Shown piece by piece: positions 57,542 through 64,000 of a DNA stretch of 64,000 nt. The position numbers and the translations under genes are program-made. Under the pieces are notes generated by a model. That model was not told the DNA's origin. It did no database searches and saw only the letters and a program-made list of their open reading frames with translations. The stretch is from DATBVX01 sp035263105 (GTDB taxonomy: Bacteria; Pseudomonadota; Gammaproteobacteria; Steroidobacterales; Steroidobacteraceae). The stretch covers positions 1 through 64,000 of the forward strand of contig DATFRO010000093.1 of NCBI GenBank assembly GCA_035263105.1. Direction: 5' to 3'. Positions within the stretch are counted from its first letter, which is position 1. Each line of letters starts with the position of its first letter.

Positions 57542-58804
57542 ATGAACGTCATCGTGATCGGCAGCGGGCTCATCGGCATCAGCACCGCCTGGGCCCTGCG
57601 AGAACGTGGAGCGGAGGTCACGGTGCTCGAGCGGGCCGAAGGCCCCGCACGCGAAACCTCGTTTGCCAACGGTGCCCTGCTCACGCCGAGCATGGCGGAT
57701 CCCTGGAATTCCCCGGGCGTGTTCTGGCGCCTGCTGCACTGGGTCGGGCGCGAGGATTCGCCGATGCTGCTGCGACCCCGCGCGTTGCCGTCGCTGGCCC
57801 GCTGGGGCTTGCAGTTCATCCGCTACTCGAGCCGGCAACATTACCGGCACAACACTCTCCTCAATGCGCAGCTCGCGGTGTATTCCCTGCGCGCGCTGCA
57901 GGAGCTGCGCCAGCAGGTGCGCCTCGACTACGCGAGCGGCACGCTCGGCACGATGCGCCTGTTTCGCGAACGCGCCGACCTGGATGCGGCCCTGGAAATG
58001 GTGGAGTGGCTCGCACAGCACGGCGTGCACTCGCGCACGCTCGATCGCGACGCCACGCTCGGCATGGAGCCGGCACTCGAGCCGATTGCCGGGCAGCTCG
58101 CAGGCGGCATTCACTATCCCGACGATGAGCATGGCGACGCGTTTCGCTTCTGCGAGGACCTCGCACGCCACGCGACAGAGCGGGGTGTGCGCTTTCACTA
58201 CGCGACGCGGGTCGAGCGCCTGGAAGCGCGCGAGCGGCGCATTACGCGCGTGGTCGGCGAGTCGCAGAGCTGGGAGGCCGATGCAGTGGTGGTTGCCGCC
58301 GGCAGCTACAGCCCGCAGCTCGTGGCGAACCTCGGCATCCGCGTGCCGGTGCAGCCGGTGAAGGGCTACTCGATCACGGTGCCGCTCGATGGCGTGCGGC
58401 CGGCGCCGAGGATGCCGCTGCTCGACGATTCGCTGCACGCGGTCGCCGTGCCTCTGGCCGACCGCATGCGCCTCGCGGGCACCGCTGAGTTCGCCGGCTT
58501 CGATCGCACGGTGACGCCGGCTCGGCTCGAGAATCTGCGTTTCTTCCTGCGTCAGACCTATCCGCAGATCGCACGGACCGCGTCGGGCGCGGGCACCACG
58601 TCGTGGGCGGGACTGCGGCCGATGTCGTGCGACGGTGTGCCGATCATCGGCGCGACCGCGTTGGAGAACCTCTTTCTCAACACCGGGCACGGGCCGCTCG
58701 GCTGGACCATGTGCGTCGGTTCAGGTCGCGCGCTCGCCGACCTGATGCTCGGTGCGCGGCCCGAAATCGATCTCGCACCGTATTCCCTGCAGCGCTTCGG
58801 CTGA
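57542..58804 (+). CDS. dadA: D-amino-acid dehydrogenase (DadA type)
   Basis: The 420-residue FAD oxidoreductase has VIVIGSGLIGISTAWALRER at the N-terminus, ETSFANGALLTPSMADPWNSPG (a DadA signature), PVKGYSITVPL, and the late WAGLRPMSCDGVPIIG and NTGHGPLGWTMCVGSGRALADL. DadA oxidises D-amino acids, mainly D-alanine, at the inner membrane and feeds electrons to quinone. No alanine racemase gene follows. The substrate range is inferred from family. Confidence 0.92.
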   Translation: MNVIVIGSGLIGISTAWALRERGAEVTVLERAEGPARETSFANGALLTPSMADPWNSPGVFWRLLHWVGREDSPMLLRPRALPSLARWGLQFIRYSSRQHYRHNTLLNAQLAVYSLRALQELRQQVRLDYASGTLGTMRLFRERADLDAALEMVEWLAQHGVHSRTLDRDATLGMEPALEPIAGQLAGGIHYPDDEHGDAFRFCEDLARHATERGVRFHYATRVERLEARERRITRVVGESQSWEADAVVVAAGSYSPQLVANLGIRVPVQPVKGYSITVPLDGVRPAPRMPLLDDSLHAVAVPLADRMRLAGTAEFAGFDRTVTPARLENLRFFLRQTYPQIARTASGAGTTSWAGLRPMSCDGVPIIGATALENLFLNTGHGPLGWTMCVGSGRALADLMLGARPEIDLAPYSLQRFG

Positions 58805-58823
58805 AAAAATTCGCGCTGCGCTC

Positions 58824-58851
58824 TTGAATGCGCGCGCAATTGACCTAGAAT
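58824..58851 (+). promoter_or_regulatory. possible promoter of the decarboxylase gene
   Basis: TTGAAT (58824-58829) and TAGAAT (58846-58851) are 16 bases apart. The predicted start is near 58858, giving a leader of about 58 bases before the decarboxylase ATG. Confidence 0.5.
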
Positions 58852-58853
58852 CC

Positions 58854-58914
58854 GCTCCTTCGAAGGGTCAGGCCTCCTGGGTCTGGCCCTTTCGCCTTTT
58901 GAGGACGAAGGAGC
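58854..58914 (+). promoter_or_regulatory. leader hairpin able to mask the decarboxylase ribosome-binding site
   Basis: GCTCCTTCG (58854-58862) is perfectly complementary to CGAAGGAGC (58906-58914), which contains the AAGGAG Shine-Dalgarno sequence two bases before the ATG. Between them lies an inner hairpin (GGGTCAG with CTGGCCC). On a transcript reading through from dadA the full nine-base stem could form; from the predicted proximal promoter only the inner part of the outer stem would be transcribed. Confidence 0.45.
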
Positions 58915-58915
58915 G

Positions 58916-60130
58916 ATGCGTAACGCACTGAAGAAAGCTGAGCGAGTGGAGCGGGCGGCGAGCGCGGTCCCGGTCGATCCGTTCGCGCCCGCCGAGATCG
59001 AGCGCCTGGTGGCGAGCTTCGGCTCACCGCTCCTGATCCTGGACCTCGAACGGGTGCGCTCCCAGTACCGCCGGCTCGCGGCGGCGCTCCCGCGCGTCGA
59101 CCTGCACTACGCGCTCAAGCCGCTGCCGCATCCGTCGGTCGTGAAGACGCTCGCGGAACTCGGCGCGTACTTCGATCTTGCGACCACCGGCGAGATCGGG
59201 CTCATGAAGGCGCTCAAGATCGCCCCGGCGCGCTGCATCCACACGCACCCGGTGAAGCGCGACGGCGACATTCGCGCGGCGCTCGATTTCGGCCTCGACA
59301 CGTTCGTCGCCGACAACCTCGACGAGATCGCAAAGTTCGAGAAATTCCGCCGGCGCGCGGCGCTCCTGCTGCGCGTATCCTTCCGCAGCCCCGACGCCGT
59401 CGTCGACCTGTCGCGCAAGTTCGGCTGCGATGCCGAGGATGTCCCCGCCCTGCTGCGCAAGGCGGGTGAGCTCGGCGTGCGGATCCGCGGCTTTTCGTTC
59501 CATGTGGGCTCGCAGGCCACAGACCCCGCCAAGTACGTCGAGGCGATCCGCGTGTGCACCCGCCTCATGGCGCAGGCCGAGAAGCTCGGCCACGGACCCT
59601 TCGACATCCTCGATATCGGCGGCGGATTTCCCGTTGCCTACCGCACCGCCGTGCCCGAGATCGAGGCGTTCTGCCGTCCGATCAACCAGGCGCTCGAGGC
59701 GGTGCCGGGCACGGTCCGCGTCATCGCTGAGCCGGGCCGCTTCATCGTCGCGCCGGCGGGTCTCGGCGTCGCGACTGTCATGGGCCGCGCCGAGCGCCAG
59801 GGCCGCTGGTGGTACTACCTCGACGACGGCGTCTACGGCCTCTTCAGCGGCCAGCACTACGAGCACGCCTCGTATCCGATCTCGAGCCTGACCCGCACGG
59901 GTCCGGCTGAACCGGCAGTGCTCGCGGGGCCCACTTGCGACAGCATTGACGTCATCGACGATCAGATCGAGCTGCCGCGCCTGCAGAACGGCGATCTGGT
60001 GATCGCCGGGGTCATGGGGGCCTACACGTGGGCGACCGCGTGCGACTTCAATTTCTTCCCCAAGCCGACCGTGGTCGTGGTTAACGCTCGCCCGGGCGAA
60101 AGCGGGACTGTCGTCACGCTGCGACGTTGA
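58916..60130 (+). CDS. type III PLP decarboxylase (ornithine decarboxylase type)
   Basis: The 404-residue product belongs to the alanine-racemase-fold group IV decarboxylases: ornithine, lysine/ornithine or diaminopimelate decarboxylase. The PLP lysine is K68 in YALKPLPHP, followed by HVGSQATDP, DIGGGFP, the EPGRF phosphate loop and CDSIDVI, whose cysteine and aspartate contact substrate in ODC. The sequence fits eukaryotic-type ornithine decarboxylase, making putrescine, but substrate choice cannot be fixed here. It has a strong AAGGAG site that may be sequestered in the leader. Confidence 0.9.
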   Translation: MRNALKKAERVERAASAVPVDPFAPAEIERLVASFGSPLLILDLERVRSQYRRLAAALPRVDLHYALKPLPHPSVVKTLAELGAYFDLATTGEIGLMKALKIAPARCIHTHPVKRDGDIRAALDFGLDTFVADNLDEIAKFEKFRRRAALLLRVSFRSPDAVVDLSRKFGCDAEDVPALLRKAGELGVRIRGFSFHVGSQATDPAKYVEAIRVCTRLMAQAEKLGHGPFDILDIGGGFPVAYRTAVPEIEAFCRPINQALEAVPGTVRVIAEPGRFIVAPAGLGVATVMGRAERQGRWWYYLDDGVYGLFSGQHYEHASYPISSLTRTGPAEPAVLAGPTCDSIDVIDDQIELPRLQNGDLVIAGVMGAYTWATACDFNFFPKPTVVVVNARPGESGTVVTLRR

Positions 60131-60192
60131 ACGGTTTGGCTTCCGGGCGGTCCCCGGTATGATTCGGGGCGCGCGCAGAGCCGGAGCAGACG

Positions 60193-60801
60193 TTGAGCAG
60201 CAAGGCACTCAGACACTCGGAACTGACGGATACGGGGTCCTGCGACCTCGGTCGCCGTCAATTTCTTGTGCACGCCGCGCGGACCGCGCCGCTGATCGCG
60301 TTGGCGCCCTTGCCGTTGCGCGCGGTGGCGAGCGCGATTCCGGCGCGTGACCGCGACCGCTCGCTCACGCTCCTCAACACCCATACCGGTGAATCACTCT
60401 GCGCCGCCTATCGCTGCGGCGCCGATTTCAATGTCGACAACCTCGAGCGCTTCAACTTCCTGCTGCGCGACTACCGCACCGGGGCCGTGAAGTCGATCGA
60501 TCCACCGCTTTTCGACATCCTCTACGACGTCGCGTGGAAGCTCGGCGTCGATCCGCATTTCGAAGTGATCTCGGGCTATCGCTCGCCCGAGACCAACGCC
60601 ATGCTGCACGAGAGGAGCGCCGGCGTCGCGACGCACAGCCTGCACATGGACGGCAAGGCGATCGACGTGCGCCTGGCGGGCGTCGACACGCGCCACCTGT
60701 TCGATGCGGGGCTCGCGCTCAGCCGCGGCGGCTGCGGCTACTACGCCAAGTCGGATTTCACGCACCTCGATACCGGTCGCGTCCGCAGCTGGCGCGGCTG
60801 A
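60193..60801 (+). CDS. YcbK-like M15 peptidase (DUF882) with Tat-type signal
   Basis: The 202-residue product opens with a twin-arginine-type signal (GRRQFLVHAARTAPLIALAPL) and continues with the M15/DUF882 domain. That domain has VISGYRSPETNAML and the zinc motif HSLHMDGKAIDVRLAG, with a final HLDTGRVRSWRG. Relatives are periplasmic peptidoglycan-related peptidases. The start is a TTG at 60193. It converges with the YcbB-like transpeptidase gene, the same pairing as ycbB-ycbK in E. coli, which supports a cell-wall role. Confidence 0.9.
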   Translation: MSSKALRHSELTDTGSCDLGRRQFLVHAARTAPLIALAPLPLRAVASAIPARDRDRSLTLLNTHTGESLCAAYRCGADFNVDNLERFNFLLRDYRTGAVKSIDPPLFDILYDVAWKLGVDPHFEVISGYRSPETNAMLHERSAGVATHSLHMDGKAIDVRLAGVDTRHLFDAGLALSRGGCGYYAKSDFTHLDTGRVRSWRG

Positions 60802-60819
60802 TCCCACACCACCCCTGAA

Positions 60820-62526
60820 TCAGTTGGCGACGGTCGTCTTGCGGCTGGCGCGCAGCAGCTCCGCGAGCCGGGCATCGTGCCCGTAGATGTCGGGCAGGAA
60901 ATACACCTGTCCCTGCTCGGTGGCGACCGCGGTGCCATAGAGGATGTACACGCGGATCGGCTGCTTGAGATTCACCTGTGTCGGGCGCGTCCCGTTCATC
61001 GCCTGCAGGATGCGCTCCCGCGTCCATGACGGATCGTCGCGCAGCACGTACTCGGCAAGCGCGACGGGGTCGGACACTCGCACGCAGCCGTGGCTGAACG
61101 CGCGCGCGCTGCGCTCGAACAGCGACTGCGCCGGCGTGCTGTGCAGGTACACGTTGTACGGGTTCGGCAGCATGAACTTCACCAGGCCGAGGGCGTTGTC
61201 CGGTCCCGGCTGCTGGCGCAGGCGCAGCGTGCCGCGGGCGAGCGCGGCGAGGTTGTCGGGAGTTGGCGGCAAGGCGGGCGTGTCGTCCCCATAGCCACCG
61301 ACGATCTCGAGGCGCTGCGCGTGCAGGTAGCCCGGGTTGTCGCGGATCTTCGGCAGCATCTCGCGAGTGGTGATGCTGTACGGCACATCCCAGTACGGCC
61401 GCATGACGAGGTACTTCATGTCGGCGGTGAATACCGGTGTGCGGTTGGCCGGGTAGCTCTTGCCGACGATGACACCCATCTGCAGCATCTCGCCCTCGCG
61501 ATCGTCGACGGTCCGGAACGCGTACAGGCGATAGCGCGGGATGTTCACCAGGATCGGCGGGGTGTCGATCTTCGGCGGCAGCCAGCGCCAGCGCTCGAGC
61601 GTGAGCTCGATCTGTTGCACGCGATTGGTGAGCGGCGTGGTCAAGGCGGCGAAGGTTCCGGCGCCGAGCGCACCGTCCGGGTCGAGGCCGCTGAGTTCCT
61701 GGAACCTCTTCAGCGCCTCGACCAGGTCGTCACTGAGAACCGCATCCGAGGCCGCGGGTGACGCAGCGGACGGCATGTCACCCAGCGCTGCCAGCAGATG
61801 GCGCAGCTGCGCGGCGCCGGCGTAGGGCTGCCCCGGCTTGACCGACTTGTCGGGCAGTGGCGGCAGCTGCGTCAGCTCCGGTTCGAGTGCGAGCTCGCGA
61901 TAGTGCAGCAGAGCCTTCTTGAGCAACTCGTAGTGGAGGAACGGCGGCTCGATCCCGTGCAGGATGCCGGCGACGTCCGGGCCGTGACTGATCTGCTGCA
62001 TCAGTGGAACGGCATCGAGGCGCGAGTGCTCTACATCGAGATTCAGCCCCGCGGCGTGCGGATCGATGCGTCCAAGGTGCAGGTCGTGGACATAGGCGAG
62101 CAGGGCACCGCTCACTGCGATGTCGAACAGCGCCCACTGGTCATCGCCGGGCGGCTTCGCAGCGGCCAGCTCCATCGCCGCATATGACAGGCGGTTCGCG
62201 TCGTAGTCGGTCGCGCGCAGGCCGACGTTCTCGGCGCTGCGCAGCTCGCTCATGACGGCGAGGGCCGAAGGCGTCACGGCGTGATCGCGGCTCCACAGGA
62301 ACTGGCCGCCGCCGGCCGCGTACAGGTTTTCGAGCGTCACGCGCTCAGCCGCGAGATCGATGGAGGTGAGGTAGGGGTGCTGACCCTCGGTCAGCAGGCT
62401 CTCCAGCGCGCCTCCGACCGGGCCACTCGGGGCCTCCTGCGCCGTCGTGGACAGGCTGGAGCTGATAGCCACGAGGGCCAGCAACCGGCTGAGGCCGATA
62501 CGGATCGCATCCTTTCGCTGCGGCAT
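60820..62526 (-). CDS. L,D-transpeptidase (YcbB/LdtD type)
   Basis: The 568-residue product has a signal sequence, a YcbB-type N-terminal region, a peptidoglycan-binding domain (LVEALKRFQELSGLDPDGALGAGTFAAL) and a YkuD catalytic domain. The active site is the SHGCVRVSDPVALAEYVL stretch with the nucleophilic cysteine, preceded by VYLHSTPAQSLF. It forms 3-3 crosslinks between meso-diaminopimelate residues, which is useful under envelope stress or beta-lactam exposure. It faces the M15 peptidase gene across an 18-base gap. Confidence 0.95.
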   Translation of the reverse strand: MPQRKDAIRIGLSRLLALVAISSSLSTTAQEAPSGPVGGALESLLTEGQHPYLTSIDLAAERVTLENLYAAGGGQFLWSRDHAVTPSALAVMSELRSAENVGLRATDYDANRLSYAAMELAAAKPPGDDQWALFDIAVSGALLAYVHDLHLGRIDPHAAGLNLDVEHSRLDAVPLMQQISHGPDVAGILHGIEPPFLHYELLKKALLHYRELALEPELTQLPPLPDKSVKPGQPYAGAAQLRHLLAALGDMPSAASPAASDAVLSDDLVEALKRFQELSGLDPDGALGAGTFAALTTPLTNRVQQIELTLERWRWLPPKIDTPPILVNIPRYRLYAFRTVDDREGEMLQMGVIVGKSYPANRTPVFTADMKYLVMRPYWDVPYSITTREMLPKIRDNPGYLHAQRLEIVGGYGDDTPALPPTPDNLAALARGTLRLRQQPGPDNALGLVKFMLPNPYNVYLHSTPAQSLFERSARAFSHGCVRVSDPVALAEYVLRDDPSWTRERILQAMNGTRPTQVNLKQPIRVYILYGTAVATEQGQVYFLPDIYGHDARLAELLRASRKTTVAN

Positions 62527-62642
62527 GTGCTCACCGGCCCAGGCGTTATGACCGACGGATTCTCCCCTGCGGCCCCCGCTCCTGGCGAGCCCCGAAGACT
62601 GCGTGAGACCGCAATGCGGGGCCCGTACAATCCGCCGTCACG

Positions 62643-63248
62643 GTGAGTACGCCCATTCAATCCATCGTTTTCGACGTCGGCTGGGTCCTGGTCACCCTCG
62701 ATTATTCGCCGCTGACGACCTACCTGCAGGAGCATGGTGCCCTCATCGGCAGCATGCGCGACGTGACCTCGAGGATTGGCCTGGAGAAACACGAAACCGG
62801 TGCGCTGGCGGGCGAGCAGTTCCTCGAGAACCTGGCGCGACTCGGCGACCGGCCCATGGATCGCGACGAGCTGCGCGCGCGCTGGGTGAACATGTTCGCG
62901 CCGCAGGAGGCGATGCTGGCGCTCGCGCGCGCTCTCGCGGAGCGCTATCGCGTGCACCTGCTGAGTAACGTCGGGGACCTGCACTGGGACCATCTCACGC
63001 GTTCGTTCGGGCTGGATCGCCTCGGGCACGGCACGTTGCCCTCGTACCTGGCGGGGTACATGAAACCGAATCCGGCGATCTACGCCGAGGCCGAGCGTCG
63101 CTTCGGTCTCAGCCCGTCCACGACCGTCTTCATCGACGACCTGCCCGATAACGTCGCCGCGGCGCGCGGTCGCGGCTGGCACGGCATCGAGCACAAGAGC
63201 CACGCGCTCACCGTGCGGGCGTTGGGTACTCTCGGCGTAACGACTTAG
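62643..63248 (+). CDS. HAD-family hydrolase (YihX-like)
   Basis: The 201-residue product has the HAD motifs: IVFDVGWVLVTLD (motif I with the nucleophilic Asp), LLSNVGD (motif II), the lysine in YMKPNPAIY (motif III), and VFIDDLPDNVAAARGRGW (motif IV). Such subclass IA enzymes dephosphorylate sugar phosphates or nucleotides. The GTG start follows short spacer DNA. The substrate is unknown. Confidence 0.92.
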   Translation: MSTPIQSIVFDVGWVLVTLDYSPLTTYLQEHGALIGSMRDVTSRIGLEKHETGALAGEQFLENLARLGDRPMDRDELRARWVNMFAPQEAMLALARALAERYRVHLLSNVGDLHWDHLTRSFGLDRLGHGTLPSYLAGYMKPNPAIYAEAERRFGLSPSTTVFIDDLPDNVAAARGRGWHGIEHKSHALTVRALGTLGVTT

Positions 63249-63258
63249 GAGGCAACCC

Positions 63259-63612
63259 GTGGGGCTTTCGGCGCTCTGGCGCACCGTCATCCTGCTCACG
63301 CTGTCGAACGTCTTCATGACGTTCGCCTGGTATGCGCACCTGAAGAACCTGAGCACGCGCCCCTGGTGGTTCGCGGCGATAGCGAGCTGGGGCATTGCAC
63401 TGTTCGAATACCTCCTGCAGGTCCCGGCGAACCGCATCGGCTACACGGAGCTGAACCTCGCGCAACTGAAGATCCTGCAGGAGATCATCACGCTCAGCGT
63501 GTTCGTGCCGTTCGTGTGGTTCTACATGCGCCAGCCCCTGAAGCTCGACTACCTGTGGGCATCGCTCTGCATGCTGGGCGCGGTGTATTTCATGTTTCGC
63601 GCCCCCGCATGA
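63259..63612 (+). CDS. DUF486 family small membrane protein
   Basis: The 117-residue product matches DUF486 (DMT-type small transporter-like proteins): four hydrophobic helices, with SNVFMTFAWYAHLK, ALFEYLLQVPANRIGY, and LKILQEIITLSVFVPFVWFYM. The GTG start has a perfect AGGAGG site. Function is not established. It is 10 bases from the HAD gene stop and is likely co-transcribed with it. Confidence 0.92.
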   Translation: MGLSALWRTVILLTLSNVFMTFAWYAHLKNLSTRPWWFAAIASWGIALFEYLLQVPANRIGYTELNLAQLKILQEIITLSVFVPFVWFYMRQPLKLDYLWASLCMLGAVYFMFRAPA

Positions 63613-63619
63613 GAGACGC

Positions 63620-64000
63620 GTGACGACTGCCATTCATCGCCAGGTCGAGGCGCTGCGCGCCGGGCAGGACCCGACGCTGATTGCACGCCTGCCGTCGGGC
63701 TGGGCGGTGCTGGCATCGACCCAGGTGATCGCAGGCTACTCGCTCCTGCTGCCGGATCCGGTCGCGCCGCACCTGAACGCGCTCGAGGGCGCGCTGCGCA
63801 GCCGCTTCCTCGCCGACCTGGCGACGCTCGGCGATGCGCTGCTCGAGGTGACCGGCGCGGTGCGGATCAACTACGCAATCTTCGGCAACCTCGATCCGGC
63901 ACTGCATGCGCATCTGTTTCCGCGCTCAACGAGCGAACCCGAGGCGCTGCGTACGCAACAGCCGTTTGCCCACGACTGGGCTGGCGCACCGCGGTTCGAT
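63620..64000 (+). CDS. HIT-family protein (partial, runs off the window)
   Basis: The frame opens at GTG 63620, 8 bases after the DUF486 stop, and is still open at the window end (127 codons). It contains the histidine-triad pattern in LHAHLFPR, preceded by INYAIFGN, typical of HIT proteins that hydrolyse or transfer nucleotides at a phosphate bond. The C-terminal part is not visible, so the subgroup cannot be given. Confidence 0.78.
   Translation, partial: MTTAIHRQVEALRAGQDPTLIARLPSGWAVLASTQVIAGYSLLLPDPVAPHLNALEGALRSRFLADLATLGDALLEVTGAVRINYAIFGNLDPALHAHLFPRSTSEPEALRTQQPFAHDWAGAPRFD

Noticed and set aside
1..64000. CRISPR array, prophage, insertion sequence or toxin-antitoxin/defence island
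   Set aside because: No regularly spaced direct repeats, transposase, integrase, phage structural gene or defence gene set was found on either strand.

Overview
This is a GC-rich chromosomal segment, almost fully coding, from a gammaproteobacterium. Lineage signs are the ygfB-pepP-ubiH-ubiI gene order, 6S RNA between zapA and the 5-formyltetrahydrofolate cyclo-ligase gene, a close CRP orthologue, CmoA, and a Coq7-type ubiquinone hydroxylase. Together with the split glycine decarboxylase (gcvPA/gcvPB) and several DUF-type peptidases, this suggests the Xanthomonadales/Nevskiales/Steroidobacteraceae side of the class. That placement is inference; no 16S gene is present. I see no prophage, insertion sequence, CRISPR array or complete mobile element. 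Starts were chosen from Shine-Dalgarno sequences, start-stop overlaps and remembered family N-termini.

Layout. 1-5.8 kb: a small unknown ORF, a two-helix membrane protein, an ExeA-like ATPase fused to an FHA domain, purK/purE, darP (yjgA) and pmbA (tldE). 5.85-16.4 kb: a degenerate GGDEF-EAL protein, a YihY-family membrane protein, a heavy-metal-type RND tripartite pump and a BtuF-like binding protein with no signal peptide. This block is bracketed by two copies of a palindromic repeat whose arms have co-varied. 16.4-24.9 kb: purC, djlA, rpe, crp with a polyacidic tail, coq7, rplM-rpsI, tRNA-Gln(CUG), a KefB/YbaL antiporter, an unknown membrane protein and rpiA. 24.9-27.7 kb: a promoter-driven 20-residue lysine-rich peptide, an EVE-domain protein, fau, 6S RNA, zapA, a zapB-like gene and ygfB. 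27.7-34.3 kb: a tightly overlapping pepP-ubiH-ubiI-cfa-acyl-CoA dehydrogenase cluster.

34.3-43.3 kb: a lipoprotein PQQ dehydrogenase, phhB-ispG, an NTF2-like lipoprotein, a DUF885 peptidase, chorismate mutase, an isoprenylcysteine-methyltransferase-like protein, cmoA and a CPBP protease. 43.3-48.4 kb: a tandem glycine riboswitch with a terminator, then gcvT-gcvH-gcvPA-gcvPB-dgkA. 48.4-53.1 kb: a probably frameshifted small gene, a 994-residue double-HtrA/PDZ protein laid out like fungal Nma111, and a PA2779/PA2778-type pair. 53.2-60.1 kb: a Sua5-type tRNA-modification gene, a Ycf46-like AAA ATPase overlapping an Lrp regulator, a divergent leucine-dehydrogenase-type gene, a DadA-type oxidase, and an ornithine-decarboxylase-type gene whose leader can mask its ribosome-binding site. 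60.2-64 kb: a YcbK-like M15 peptidase convergent with a YcbB-like L,D-transpeptidase, a HAD hydrolase, a DUF486 protein and the start of a HIT protein.

Functional themes are purine and one-carbon metabolism (purEK, purC, the gcv operon, fau), ubiquinone biosynthesis (coq7, ubiH, ubiI), envelope maintenance, and amino-acid catabolism under Lrp-type control. The most unusual items are the acidic CRP tail, the lysine-rich micropeptide, the co-varying repeat pair, the Nma111-like protein and the decarboxylase leader. Most of the rest is ordinary housekeeping content.
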